Assembly: GCA_964597035.1 (NCBI GenBank)
Contig: CAZQWM010000022.1
Span: forward strand, 1-36,123
Reading direction: 5' to 3'
DNA length: 36,123 nt
DNA from: Fen-1362 sp964597035
Lineage (GTDB): Bacteria; Planctomycetota; Phycisphaerae; Sedimentisphaerales; Anaerobacaceae
Positions 10,121 to 18,414 of this stretch are shown here, in pieces. Below the pieces are notes generated by a model. It did no database searches, was not told the DNA's origin, and saw only the letters and a program-made list of their open reading frames with translations. The position numbers and the translations under genes were made by a program. Within the stretch, counting starts at the first letter, position 1, and each line of letters opens with the position of its first letter.

Positions 10121-10131
10121 ACGCCCTCGCG

Positions 10132-10998
10132 CTACAACTGCCGCATCTGCGACTGCCTGTCCTGCCGGCCACGCTTGCCGGGTATCTCGCGAATCGCCGG
10201 CTTCGCCGCCTCTGCTGCCGGCGCGTCGGTACTTAATTTTGCTATTCGCCTGCGCACTATACGCCTGACCTGGGGCAAAATCTCCTCGCCGGCCGCAAGC
10301 GCCTCGTTGCCAAGCGTCTCGACGCGGTTGCGAAATATCCCATAAACCGCCAGAGCAGGTATCGCTATCAGCAGTCCCCAAAACGTCGTCACCAGCGCAA
10401 CCGATATGCCTTCGGCCAACTGGGCCGGCTGCGGCTGGCCTCCTGCAACCACTATCGCATTGAAAAGTTTTATCATCCCGACGACCGTCCCGAACAGTCC
10501 AACCATCGGTGAAACGTTGCCGATAAGGTTTATCCACTCTATTCGCCGCATAAGACGCATCGACTCATCCTGAACCGACTCGAACATCGCCTCGCGCATC
10601 CTGAACCAGTCGTCAACCCCCTTGGCCAGCGACTTCGAAATCGCCGTGCTGACAATATCATCCTTTTGCTTCAGCTCAACCGCAAACCGATTAAGCTCCG
10701 CATTCTGCGCCAGCCGGATTATCTCAGCGCCTCCGTCGGCGGGAAGCAGCACCTTTCGCCGGATGCTCAGACAGTATTCAACCGCCAGATACACCATTAC
10801 CAGCGACATCGGCATCAGGATAAACCAGACTATCGGCCCGCCCGAGCTGACAAACTGAACAAAAAGCGTCCGCCCCGAACCCACCTGCATCCCCTGCTGT
10901 CCTCCGCCGCGCATAGTAGATACTATCACTCCCGCCACAACCGCCAGAAGCAACACAAGAAAAACCGCTCTAAGTAAAAACCACTTGCGCACAATCAC
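10132..10998 (-). CDS. exbB: MotA/TolQ/ExbB proton channel family protein
   Basis: ExbB/TolQ-family inner-membrane protein of 288 aa, the stator partner of ExbD. It has an extra N-terminal helix (about 8-28), a second helix (55-78), a long cytoplasmic loop, and the two family helices: one around NVSPMVGLFGTVVGMI (161-176), the other around ALVTTFWGLLIAIPALAVYG (201-220). The C terminus is basic and low in complexity. Its start overlaps the stop of the upstream vWA gene by four bases and the ExbD start follows after 11 bases, so the three are one transcription unit. Function as an ion-driven energizer is established for the family; the substrate process is unknown here. Confidence 0.93.
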   Translation of the reverse strand: MIVRKWFLLRAVFLVLLLAVVAGVIVSTMRGGGQQGMQVGSGRTLFVQFVSSGGPIVWFILMPMSLVMVYLAVEYCLSIRRKVLLPADGGAEIIRLAQNAELNRFAVELKQKDDIVSTAISKSLAKGVDDWFRMREAMFESVQDESMRLMRRIEWINLIGNVSPMVGLFGTVVGMIKLFNAIVVAGGQPQPAQLAEGISVALVTTFWGLLIAIPALAVYGIFRNRVETLGNEALAAGEEILPQVRRIVRRRIAKLSTDAPAAEAAKPAIREIPGKRGRQDRQSQMRQL

Positions 10999-11942
10999 CT
11001 CTCCATCTGGGCCGTTTCGGCACCATTGTTATCTGTTACAGCGAGGAATTGCCCGCCGCTTTGTTTTGCAATCATACCAAGCTCTTTTGCATCCTGCTCG
11101 CCCGGCCAGAATCCTATGGTATTGATTTGTGTCTTCGGCGCAAAACTCCTCAGCATCGTCGCAACGGTATGCGCAAAACTCCGGCACTCCGGGTACTCGC
11201 CGGGGCTTAAATCAAACCCATCAGTCAAAAAATATATCACCGAAGCCCCAATGCCTCCTTCGTCACGAATCTTCACTGCCCGTTCCAGCGCGGCGAGCGC
11301 GTCGGTTGAGCCCGCCGGCACAAGTGTATCTATGAAGCCATACGATTGCTTTTTATTCTGCTCTGTAGCCCGCGCGAGCCGGCCGTCTCCGGATTCCAGC
11401 ACGCTGTCACCTGTAAAGACTATCACGCAGAAATACTGGTCCTGCTGCAATCGACCAATTGACTCGTAAAGCTCCTCCCGCACACGCTGCCATAATCCCC
11501 GCATACTGCCCGAACAATCAACAACGTAACAAACTCTTCTTCCTGTCCCCACACTGCCGAAAAATTCCATCCTCGCCGGAGCATACTCCGCTCGCTCAAC
11601 CAACCCACAGTCCGCCTCTATCGGCTTCTGAAAATCCGCTCTTGGCGGTTCGAATAACCGACGCTGGACCGTCGGCTGCACTAATTCGCTCGCTTTGCCG
11701 ATTCCCCGCCCGGCGCTGACCACCTTCGGCTTGGGTCTTACCGTCGGAAGCTTCTCCATCGCTTTTACCTGACTGACACCAACAATCGCAGCCGACTGTA
11801 CAACATCACTGCTCGGCTGCGAAAACTTCACCGCCGCAAAAACACTAAGCACAACCGCATGAACGCAAAGCGACACCCCCCACGCACGAATGCTTACTCT
11901 CCGCCCCTTCCTAACCAATCCCTGGTCAACAAAATCGGCCAA
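10995..11942 (-). CDS. TonB-like membrane-anchored von Willebrand factor A domain protein
   Basis: A 315-aa protein with the N-terminal layout of TonB: a basic start, one transmembrane helix (about 20-40, RAWGVSLCVHAVVLSVFAAV) and a linker with proline/lysine (TVRPKPK). It carries a von Willebrand factor A domain (about 135-315) where TonB would have its receptor-binding domain. The metal-ion-dependent adhesion site is complete: DCSGS (142-146), Thr213 (GSTDA) and Asp241 (LTDGFD). It starts with TTG at 11942 behind an AAGGCGG-like site and overlaps exbB by four bases. The context suggests that ExbB-ExbD energize this protein, which would bind a protein ligand through its vWA domain. The partner is unknown; the TonB comparison is inference from layout. 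Confidence 0.85.
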   Translation of the reverse strand: MADFVDQGLVRKGRRVSIRAWGVSLCVHAVVLSVFAAVKFSQPSSDVVQSAAIVGVSQVKAMEKLPTVRPKPKVVSAGRGIGKASELVQPTVQRRLFEPPRADFQKPIEADCGLVERAEYAPARMEFFGSVGTGRRVCYVVDCSGSMRGLWQRVREELYESIGRLQQDQYFCVIVFTGDSVLESGDGRLARATEQNKKQSYGFIDTLVPAGSTDALAALERAVKIRDEGGIGASVIYFLTDGFDLSPGEYPECRSFAHTVATMLRSFAPKTQINTIGFWPGEQDAKELGMIAKQSGGQFLAVTDNNGAETAQMER

Positions 11943-11989
11943 AGTTCCGCCTTATCCTTAATTGCCCCCGAAAACACCGAAAATGAAAA

Positions 11990-13117
11990 TCACTCAACAA
12001 CATCAACCAGCGAAACGCCCGGCGTCAGCAGGTTATATACAAGGATTGCGTCGCCGTTATGCAGTCGAATACAACCCTGCGAACCCGGCGTGCCTATCTG
12101 CTCCGGCTCCTTTGTCCCATGAATCGCGAAGCCGGTCCTGCCGACGGCTTCCCCGCTAATGCCCTCAATCGCTATCCACCGTGAACCCAGCGGATAATCA
12201 GGGTCCTCCGGGTGATATGTCCTGCCGCTTACAGGGTCGGTCCATATCGGCTTTACCAGCTTGCCGCCCTGTTTGACGCGCCATCGTCCCAGAGGCGTTT
12301 CCATCCCCGCCTTGCCAAGCCCCACCGGAAAACTTCTCACATACGTATTTTGAAGATATAAATCCATCGTGAAAGTCGACCGAAAAACCTTCGCGTGAAA
12401 AGGCCCGTTAATCACCTTTATCGTATCGTCCGCCCTCAGCAGATCTGGCCGGTCGATGCCGTTTATATGCATTAAAATCTCATAAGGAACGTTATACTGC
12501 CTGCCGATTGTCGAAAGCATATCACCCGGGCTTACCTTGTAGGTGCCGCACAATTTGTCACCGGGGTAAACCAGCTTGCTGAAAAGCCACTGCTCGGCAA
12601 GACTGGCAAGCTGCTCTTTTACAAACTCCCGCTGCTGGGCCTGAACCATCGGCAGCAGCTCATTTAGCCGGTCTCTCGCTTCCACAACCTTCGGCGGCCG
12701 ACGGCTCAACAACTCCATCGACTCGGCAATAAGTGTCGGCACCGTATCATCAACTTCCGCCGCAGCCACCCTCCCAGCAGGGGATTGTGATTCCGACTCC
12801 GGCAGCTCAGCGGTCTCGGGCTGCATCATTATAGTACTCTCCGGGACCTTTTCCTCACCGGCACCCTTTGGCTGCAACTGCTCGACTGCCTCCGGCTGTT
12901 CAACACTTTCCGGCTCAGCAGGCGCACTTTCCTCAACCACCTCCGCAAGAGGCGCCGCCGGCGGCAAATCAGCAACTACCGTCGCACTGCGACCTCGCAC
13001 CACCCACACGTAACCTATCGCAAGCACAATCCCAACGAACACCCCGGCAGCCACGATGTAGGAAACCATCCGAATCCGGTCGCCCCGACTATTATAACCA
13101 CCCGGGTAAATAGCCAT
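11990..13117 (-). CDS. LysM and YkuD domain L,D-transpeptidase
   Basis: A 375-aa inner-membrane-anchored L,D-transpeptidase that would make 3-3 cross-links in peptidoglycan or attach proteins to it. Features in order: a transmembrane anchor (about 17-40), a Pro/Glu-rich linker (about 50-120), a helical segment (130-185), a LysM domain (192-237, YKVSPGDMLSTIGRQYNVPY) and a YkuD catalytic domain (240-375). The active-site signature is intact: HGT (333-335) and GSQGCIRLHNGD with catalytic Cys349. It lies 26 bases after the cyclo-ligase gene and 47 bases before the vWA gene on the same strand, so it probably belongs to the same operon. It links the vWA-ExbBD module to envelope biology. Confidence 0.93.
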   Translation of the reverse strand: MAIYPGGYNSRGDRIRMVSYIVAAGVFVGIVLAIGYVWVVRGRSATVVADLPPAAPLAEVVEESAPAEPESVEQPEAVEQLQPKGAGEEKVPESTIMMQPETAELPESESQSPAGRVAAAEVDDTVPTLIAESMELLSRRPPKVVEARDRLNELLPMVQAQQREFVKEQLASLAEQWLFSKLVYPGDKLCGTYKVSPGDMLSTIGRQYNVPYEILMHINGIDRPDLLRADDTIKVINGPFHAKVFRSTFTMDLYLQNTYVRSFPVGLGKAGMETPLGRWRVKQGGKLVKPIWTDPVSGRTYHPEDPDYPLGSRWIAIEGISGEAVGRTGFAIHGTKEPEQIGTPGSQGCIRLHNGDAILVYNLLTPGVSLVDVVE

Positions 13118-13143
13118 CTTTAACTCCTTTTAGCTTACTGCTT

Positions 13144-13752
13144 TCAGTGCTTCTTCTTCAGCTTCGCCATCGACCCGCCGTCTTTATTCTCGAAGCCCAG
13201 CACGTCCTCATCGGTCACCAGCAAATCAATCGGCATATCGTGGTCCGTCACCGGCACCGACTCAATCACCTGCTCTGAAAACGCAAGACCGCACTTTACT
13301 GCTCTCAACTCCTTGTTGGCAAAAAACCGGTCGTAATAAGACCCGCCACGACCCAGCCGATTGCCCTTGCGGTCGAACCCAAGCCCCGGCGCCACAACCA
13401 AATCGATACTCTCAAACGGCACAGGCGCACCGATGATCGGATTCCGAAGACCCGCAACTTCCGACGAAAAACCCGTATCAAGCGAGTTTATCTGCACCGG
13501 TATCATGTGCCTCTGCTGCCAGGATACCTTCGGAACAACCACCGTCTTGCCTGACTGCCACGCGGCCAGTATCGCATCGGAAGTGTCAAGCTCATGGGGA
13601 AGCGATAGAAACATCATAATCGCTGAGGCATTCTGGAATTCGGGCGTCCCAACCAGGAGCCGACACGCACGCCGGCTCTTGTCTTTGCGCTGCTCGGCCG
13701 GTATATCAAGCAGGCACTTCTGCAGCTCCTGCCTCAATTGCGCCTTATCCAT
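13144..13752 (-). CDS. fthC: 5-formyltetrahydrofolate cyclo-ligase
   Basis: Cytoplasmic ATP-dependent enzyme (MTHFS family, 202 aa) that converts 5-formyl-THF to 5,10-methenyl-THF, salvaging an inactive folate. The defining C-terminal motif VVAPGLGFDRKGNRLGRGG followed by SYYDRF is complete, and the N-terminal basic region (KDKSRRACRLL) matches the ATP-binding segment. It begins eight bases after the rarA stop and is followed after 26 bases by the L,D-transpeptidase gene. The lysine-rich tail (AKLKKKH) is unremarkable. Family and function are clear; the neighbours share no pathway with it. Confidence 0.95.
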   Translation of the reverse strand: MDKAQLRQELQKCLLDIPAEQRKDKSRRACRLLVGTPEFQNASAIMMFLSLPHELDTSDAILAAWQSGKTVVVPKVSWQQRHMIPVQINSLDTGFSSEVAGLRNPIIGAPVPFESIDLVVAPGLGFDRKGNRLGRGGSYYDRFFANKELRAVKCGLAFSEQVIESVPVTDHDMPIDLLVTDEDVLGFENKDGGSMAKLKKKH

Positions 13753-13760
13753 ACGAACGC

Positions 13761-15170
13761 CTATTCACCCTGCACCTTTTCCGGTCTCGCCCTTAGGCCG
13801 TCCTTGGGTGTGACGACCCTGCTCTTTTGTATCAAGCTTTTTAGCTTTTGTAAATAATGCTGAATATTTTTTTCGTAACCCCGCTCGGTCGGCCTGTAAT
13901 AATTCTTTGCCACGCCTTCCGGCAGATACTCCTGTACAACGAACCCACCGTCGAAGCTGTGCGGATATTTGTAGTCGGCACCGAAACCCATCTTCTTCGC
14001 AGCACGATAATGGCTGTCCTTGAGGTGCTTCGGCACACGAACCGTCGGCTCATTCTGCACGTCGGCCACTGCCTCCCATATCGCTGACGAAGACGCGTTC
14101 GACTTCGGGGCGCACGCCACGTAAATCGCCGCCTGTGCCAATGCAAGCTGCGCCTCAGGCAGCCCCACAAACTCGCTCATCTGAACCGCCGCCGACGCCA
14201 GCACTGTTGCCATCGGGTCGGCGTTGCCCACGTCCTCAGCCGCACAAACCGCTATACGTCTCGCTATAAACCGCACGTCTTCACCGCCTGCTATCATTCT
14301 CGCAAGCCAGTAAACCGTCGCATCAGGGTCGCTGCCGCGCATACTCTTCTGAAACGCGCTGGCCAAATCGTAATGCGTATCACCCGTGCCGTCATAATCG
14401 ATTGATTTGCCCTGAATCGAATCCTTCGCTGTTTGCAAATCAATCGCTACTTTCTTTTTGCCTTTACCCGAGGCCTGCGACATAACCGCAACTTCCAGCG
14501 CCGTAAGCGCCTTTCTCGCGTCGCCGTCGCAGGTCGCCGCCAGGTACTTTAATGCCTTCTCATCGGCCTCAATATCAAAACCCCCAAGCCCTCTGTCTTT
14601 ATCGGCTATCGCTCGCTTTAGTAATTGGACAATATCCTCCTCACAGAGCGGCTCGAAATAAAACACAGTGCTTCGGCTAATTAGTGGCGAGTTGACCGCA
14701 AAGAATGGATTCTCCGTCGTCGCACCGATGAAAATCAACACCCCCGATTCCACGTCATCCAGGAGCACATCTTGCTGCGCCCGATTGAACCGATGAATCT
14801 CATCGATAAATAGCACCGTCCGCTCGCCCCCACTGGCTAACCGGTCCTTCGCCTCTGCGATTATCTGCCGAATATCTTTAACCGTTGCCGCCGGCGCACT
14901 GAGGTAGCAAAACCGGGCCTTTGTATGATTGGCAATCACGTTCGCCAGCGACGTCTTGCCCACACCCGGCGGTCCGTAGAAAATTAAGCTGCTAAGTGCG
15001 TCGGCCTGCAGCATCCGCCGAAGCAGCTTACCCTCGCCGATGAAATGCGACTGGCCCACGAACTCATCTAATGTCCTCGGCCTCATCCGCACTGCCAGCG
15101 GCGCCGCTGCCGATACTCTTGCCCGCTCGGACGCCCTGAACAACGTCTTTTCATCCCTGCCTACACCCAT
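13761..15170 (-). CDS. rarA: replication-associated recombination protein A (RarA/MgsA AAA+ ATPase)
   Basis: AAA+ ATPase of the RarA/MgsA/WRNIP1 family (469 aa) that acts at stalled replication forks. The N-terminal family signature APLAVRMRPRTLDEFVGQ (23-40) is followed by Walker A GPPGVGKT (66-73), Walker B LFIDEIHRF (120-128), sensor 1 IGATTENP and a C-terminal helical tetramerization region with LPEAQLALAQAAIYVA. No Shine-Dalgarno sequence precedes the ATG, but a strong promoter lies immediately upstream, consistent with a nearly leaderless mRNA. It is the first gene of a six-gene minus-strand run reaching exbD. Confidence in the family is high. Confidence 0.96.
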   Translation of the reverse strand: MGVGRDEKTLFRASERARVSAAAPLAVRMRPRTLDEFVGQSHFIGEGKLLRRMLQADALSSLIFYGPPGVGKTSLANVIANHTKARFCYLSAPAATVKDIRQIIAEAKDRLASGGERTVLFIDEIHRFNRAQQDVLLDDVESGVLIFIGATTENPFFAVNSPLISRSTVFYFEPLCEEDIVQLLKRAIADKDRGLGGFDIEADEKALKYLAATCDGDARKALTALEVAVMSQASGKGKKKVAIDLQTAKDSIQGKSIDYDGTGDTHYDLASAFQKSMRGSDPDATVYWLARMIAGGEDVRFIARRIAVCAAEDVGNADPMATVLASAAVQMSEFVGLPEAQLALAQAAIYVACAPKSNASSSAIWEAVADVQNEPTVRVPKHLKDSHYRAAKKMGFGADYKYPHSFDGGFVVQEYLPEGVAKNYYRPTERGYEKNIQHYLQKLKSLIQKSRVVTPKDGLRARPEKVQGE

Positions 15171-15177
15171 AAATCAC

Positions 15178-15206
15178 ATTATACGTCCAGCACACACTAC
15201 TGTCGA
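15178..15206 (-). promoter_or_regulatory. strong sigma70-type promoter of the rarA operon, nearly leaderless
   Basis: Minus-strand TCGACA (15201-15206) and a perfect TATAAT (15178-15183) are separated by 17 bases. Only seven bases lie between the -10 box and the rarA ATG, so transcription should begin at or within a base or two of the start codon. The absence of a ribosome-binding site before rarA fits a leaderless transcript. Confidence 0.6.
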
Positions 15207-15247
15207 AGGCATATCCCCTGCATCTGAGGCCAAACCGCTGATTAAAA

Positions 15248-16459
15248 TCAATCTACCCAGTTCTGGGCCAACGCGACAAAATCAAAAACGTCGACTACTC
15301 CGTCGCCACTCGGCACCGGGGCAATATCACCACAATACGCACCAAGTGTAAGCCACTCGCCGAATAAAACAGTCAAGTCATTCCAATCGACTATCTCGTT
15401 ACCGCCCTGGGGGCTGATATCACACCTGACGTTCCAGTTTGGTGATGACGGCGTGCTCTGCCAAGCCGCGGCAAATTCCACCCAATCCGAAAAATTGACA
15501 ACGCCGTCGGGACAATACGGAACAATATCCGCCAACAGTCTTTCCATCAGCCATTGTTCGCACAGTATTGCCATATCCTCAATATCCACGTCCCCGTCCT
15601 CATCAAGGCCGCCCCACGCACTGCCGCAGCTAATCGGCGAATTGCCAAAATCGATATTCTCGACCGTATTGCCCGCCGTGACATCTACTAAATGACTTCC
15701 GTCACCTGCCGGAAATGTCTGCTTCCAGTCGGGCTGATTTATTTCGACGATAATATACGAACCCGGTAGCAGGCCCGCAAATTCATAACCGCCGTTCAAA
15801 TCGGTAATATCGTACCGTTCCCCTTCGTCCCACGAGTCGTTCCCGTTCTCATCGATATAGATTTTCCATCCTTCAAGGCCCGGCTCATTTGATTCATTGA
15901 TTCCATCACCGTCAACGTCGTGAAACTTCATACCCCTTATATTACCCGTAGTGGCTGCAGTAACAGTTATCGTGTAATCCTCCACTTCCCCGTAAGTCGT
16001 CGGCCCGCATGGCTCAAGCGGCTCGCCAAATCCAGTATACCGTATCCGCACCCGCATTCGTGTATCCCCCTCTAGTGCGTCAACAGGTGGTGTAATCGTC
16101 CCCGTGAAAATATAATAGTCTCCGCTGATTTCCAAGGTTTCGCCGTCATCATAGAAATCCTCGTCCTGGTTCCAGTCAACCCAGACTCCACACCAGTCAT
16201 AATCGAAAAAGCCTTCACAGTTGGTTACAGTAATTTGGTATGACTTGCCCTTCTCCATCGTTGTCGACAACGCCGTATAGTCAGCATACTGGTGGCAGCC
16301 GGTTCCGGTATTGACGATAGTCCCCACGACAACGCTCTGGATATATTCATCGCAGCCGCCCTTCGCGGTACAATACGCACCCCACGCCGACCGGCAGCAA
16401 TGACAGGCCGCCAGCATCATCAGAAAAACGGCAACTCGCAGATTCACACTTCTCCTCAT
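15248..16459 (-). CDS. secreted GEVED / SdrD_B-like / dockerin-like surface protein
   Basis: A 403-aa secreted protein. After a signal peptide (about 1-27) comes a GEVED-type module (about 28-165): a cysteine-containing start (YCTAKGGCDEYIQ), WVDWNQDEDF, and the name-giving motif GEVEDYTITV. An SdrD_B-like Greek-key module follows (about 172-275; GNIRGMKFHDVDGDGINESN and GGYEFAGLLPGSYIIVE). The tail (about 290-403) holds roughly four EF-hand/dockerin-like units: DEDGDVDIEDMAI, CPDGVVNFSDWVEF, GGNEIVDWNDLTVLF and SGDGVVDVFDFVALAQNW. Such architectures are common in planctomycetal surface proteins. It is a single gene, divergent from trpB2. Ligand and attachment mode are unknown. An in-frame GTG five codons downstream is an alternative start. 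Confidence 0.85.
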   Translation of the reverse strand: MRRSVNLRVAVFLMMLAACHCCRSAWGAYCTAKGGCDEYIQSVVVGTIVNTGTGCHQYADYTALSTTMEKGKSYQITVTNCEGFFDYDWCGVWVDWNQDEDFYDDGETLEISGDYYIFTGTITPPVDALEGDTRMRVRIRYTGFGEPLEPCGPTTYGEVEDYTITVTAATTGNIRGMKFHDVDGDGINESNEPGLEGWKIYIDENGNDSWDEGERYDITDLNGGYEFAGLLPGSYIIVEINQPDWKQTFPAGDGSHLVDVTAGNTVENIDFGNSPISCGSAWGGLDEDGDVDIEDMAILCEQWLMERLLADIVPYCPDGVVNFSDWVEFAAAWQSTPSSPNWNVRCDISPQGGNEIVDWNDLTVLFGEWLTLGAYCGDIAPVPSGDGVVDVFDFVALAQNWVD

Positions 16460-16750
16460 CGCAAAACAACTCCCTCATCGCTGCCTCCATTGCAGACTGC
16501 TCCTTGTCCTCGCAAATAACACTTCTCGTTTCAACCACCATCATACACCAAATCACTCCTGAAACACAACCCGGAACACAGGAATCGCACGTTAGCTGAA
16601 CGTATGATTCCATAAGTTATGCCACTGTAAAGCCACCGGCCGGCATAAAAAAATATTCGGCAAATTTTCTTGACAGCGGCGAGTTAATGCTTTACCTGTT
16701 AGGACTTTAGACAAAAGTCCGATGCAGCACAAATCTGTTGGAGAAAAACT

Positions 16751-18139
16751 ATGGAAGTCAAAATCAACTTAAAAGAAGCAGACATACCACGCCAGTGGTA
16801 CAACCTCGCAGCCGACCTGCCCACCCCGTTATTGCCGCCGCTCGGGCCTGACGGAAAGCCCATAGGTCCGGAGATGCTGGCGCCCGTCTTTCCGATGAAC
16901 CTCATCGAGCAGGAGGTCAGCACACAACGCTGGATAGATATCCCTGAAGAGATTCTTCAGATTCTCTACCGCTGGCGCCCGGCCCCCCTAAAACGCGCCG
17001 TCAACCTCGAAAAGCACCTCGGCACCCCAGCACGAATCTATTACAAGGACGAAAGTTACAGCCCGCCCGGAAGCCACAAGCCAAACACCGCCGTACCCCA
17101 GGCCTGGTATAACAAGCAGTTCGGAATAAAAAAACTGACCACCGAAACGGGCGCAGGCCAGTGGGGTAGCGCCCTGGCATTCGCCTGCTGCATCCTCGGA
17201 CTCGAATGCAAGGTCTTTATGGTCAGAATCAGTTTCGACCAGAAACCATTTAGAAAAATTATGATGCAGGTCTGGGACGCAAACTGCGTCGCAAGCCCCA
17301 GCAATGAAACAAACGCCGGCAGGAAAGTCCTCGCTGAGATGCCCGATACACCCGGAAGTCTCGGAATAGCAATCAGCGAGGCAGTCGAAGCCGCAGTTAC
17401 CGACAAAACCGGCAAGACTCGGTACGCGCTCGGCAGCGTCTTGAACCACGTCCTGATGCATCAGACAATAATCGGCCTCGAAGCCAAAAAGCAGCTTGCA
17501 ATCGCCGGTGAAAAGAAAGTCGACGTCATCATCGGCTGTGCCGGCGGCGGAAGCAACTTCGCCGGACTCGCTTTCCCGTTCGTCGCGGACAAAATCAACG
17601 GCGCAGACATCTCAATCGTCCCCGTCGAGCCGGAATCCTGTCCAACGATGACAAGAGGACCATTCGCTTACGACTTCGGCGACACCGCCTGCACAACCCC
17701 GCTTCTCGCTATGTACACGCTCGGCCACGCCTTCATCCCGCCCCCGATTCACGCAGGGGGGCTCAGATATCACGGTATGGCCCCGCTCGTTTGCCAGTCA
17801 ATCGTCGAGGGCCTGCTGAAACCCAGGGCTTATCACCAGTTGAAATGCTATGAGGCGGCCGTCACCTGGGCCAGAACTGAAGGAGCTATCTGTGCGCCCG
17901 AAACAAGCCACGCCATCGTAGCAGTTATCGATGAAGCCCAAAAAGCAAAAGAAGAGGGCAAGGAAAAGGTGATTCTATTCAACTACAGCGGCCACGGACT
18001 TATGGACCTCTCCGGCTACGACGCATACTTCTCAGGAAAACTCATCGACTACGAGCTGCCGCAACAGGACCTCGAAAAATTCACGGCGCCTCTGGCAAAC
18101 CTGCCGAAGGCAGAAGCAAAAAAAACCGGAAAATGGTGA
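16751..18139 (+). CDS. trpB2: TrpB2-type tryptophan synthase beta chain
   Basis: PLP enzyme of the TrpB2 class (462 aa), which condenses indole with serine (or phosphoserine in some members) to tryptophan and often works without TrpA. The long N-terminal region with WYNLAADLPTPLLPPL (16-31) and the motif RWRPAPLKRAVNLEKHL separate it from classical TrpB1. The PLP lysine is Lys110 in GSHKPNTA; TETGAGQWGSALAFA (131-145) and the phosphate-binding GGGSN (265-269) are intact. A GGAG lies about ten bases before the ATG. No trpA or other trp gene is nearby. TTGACA at 16670-16675 could be a -35 element, but no good -10 follows. Single gene, divergent from the GEVED gene. Confidence 0.95.
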   Translation: MEVKINLKEADIPRQWYNLAADLPTPLLPPLGPDGKPIGPEMLAPVFPMNLIEQEVSTQRWIDIPEEILQILYRWRPAPLKRAVNLEKHLGTPARIYYKDESYSPPGSHKPNTAVPQAWYNKQFGIKKLTTETGAGQWGSALAFACCILGLECKVFMVRISFDQKPFRKIMMQVWDANCVASPSNETNAGRKVLAEMPDTPGSLGIAISEAVEAAVTDKTGKTRYALGSVLNHVLMHQTIIGLEAKKQLAIAGEKKVDVIIGCAGGGSNFAGLAFPFVADKINGADISIVPVEPESCPTMTRGPFAYDFGDTACTTPLLAMYTLGHAFIPPPIHAGGLRYHGMAPLVCQSIVEGLLKPRAYHQLKCYEAAVTWARTEGAICAPETSHAIVAVIDEAQKAKEEGKEKVILFNYSGHGLMDLSGYDAYFSGKLIDYELPQQDLEKFTAPLANLPKAEAKKTGKW

Positions 18140-18266
18140 CCTGCTCGACAAAATAAAGCTCGATAACAAAAATCTTTTACAGTATATAGACCGATAAAAA
18201 AACGGTTTGTAACAGTGATATAGCCCAATATGAGGTTCTTTGAAAAAAACGGGGGCCAAAACCATC

Positions 18267-18294
18267 TTGCGAGCGGAATCTGGGGTGTTATACT
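18267..18294 (+). promoter_or_regulatory. candidate promoter of the first outer-membrane barrel gene
   Basis: TTGCGA (18267-18272) and TATACT (18289-18294) are separated by 16 bases in the 275-base gap after trpB2. Predicted start near 18301, leaving a leader of about 115 bases before a strong AAGGAG site. I saw no clear terminator for trpB2 in this gap. Confidence 0.45.
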
Positions 18295-18414
18295 GTGTAA
18301 TTGTCTCAGCTTTTAATACTGCCAGAGCCGATAAACGTATGAAACAGGGTTGATAAGGGGGAAACGAAGTTAAAATCTTTTATGTGAGGGTACTTTTTTA
18401 AGGAGAACAATATT

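Noticed and set aside
10121..10537. Extended N terminus for the second ExbD
   Set aside because: It overlaps exbB in another frame and encodes implausible Arg/Gly-rich sequence; the start at 10120 fits family length.
16347..16613. 88-aa frame upstream of and overlapping the GEVED gene
   Set aside because: Cysteine/serine-rich, no family resemblance, overlaps the signal-peptide region of the clear gene.
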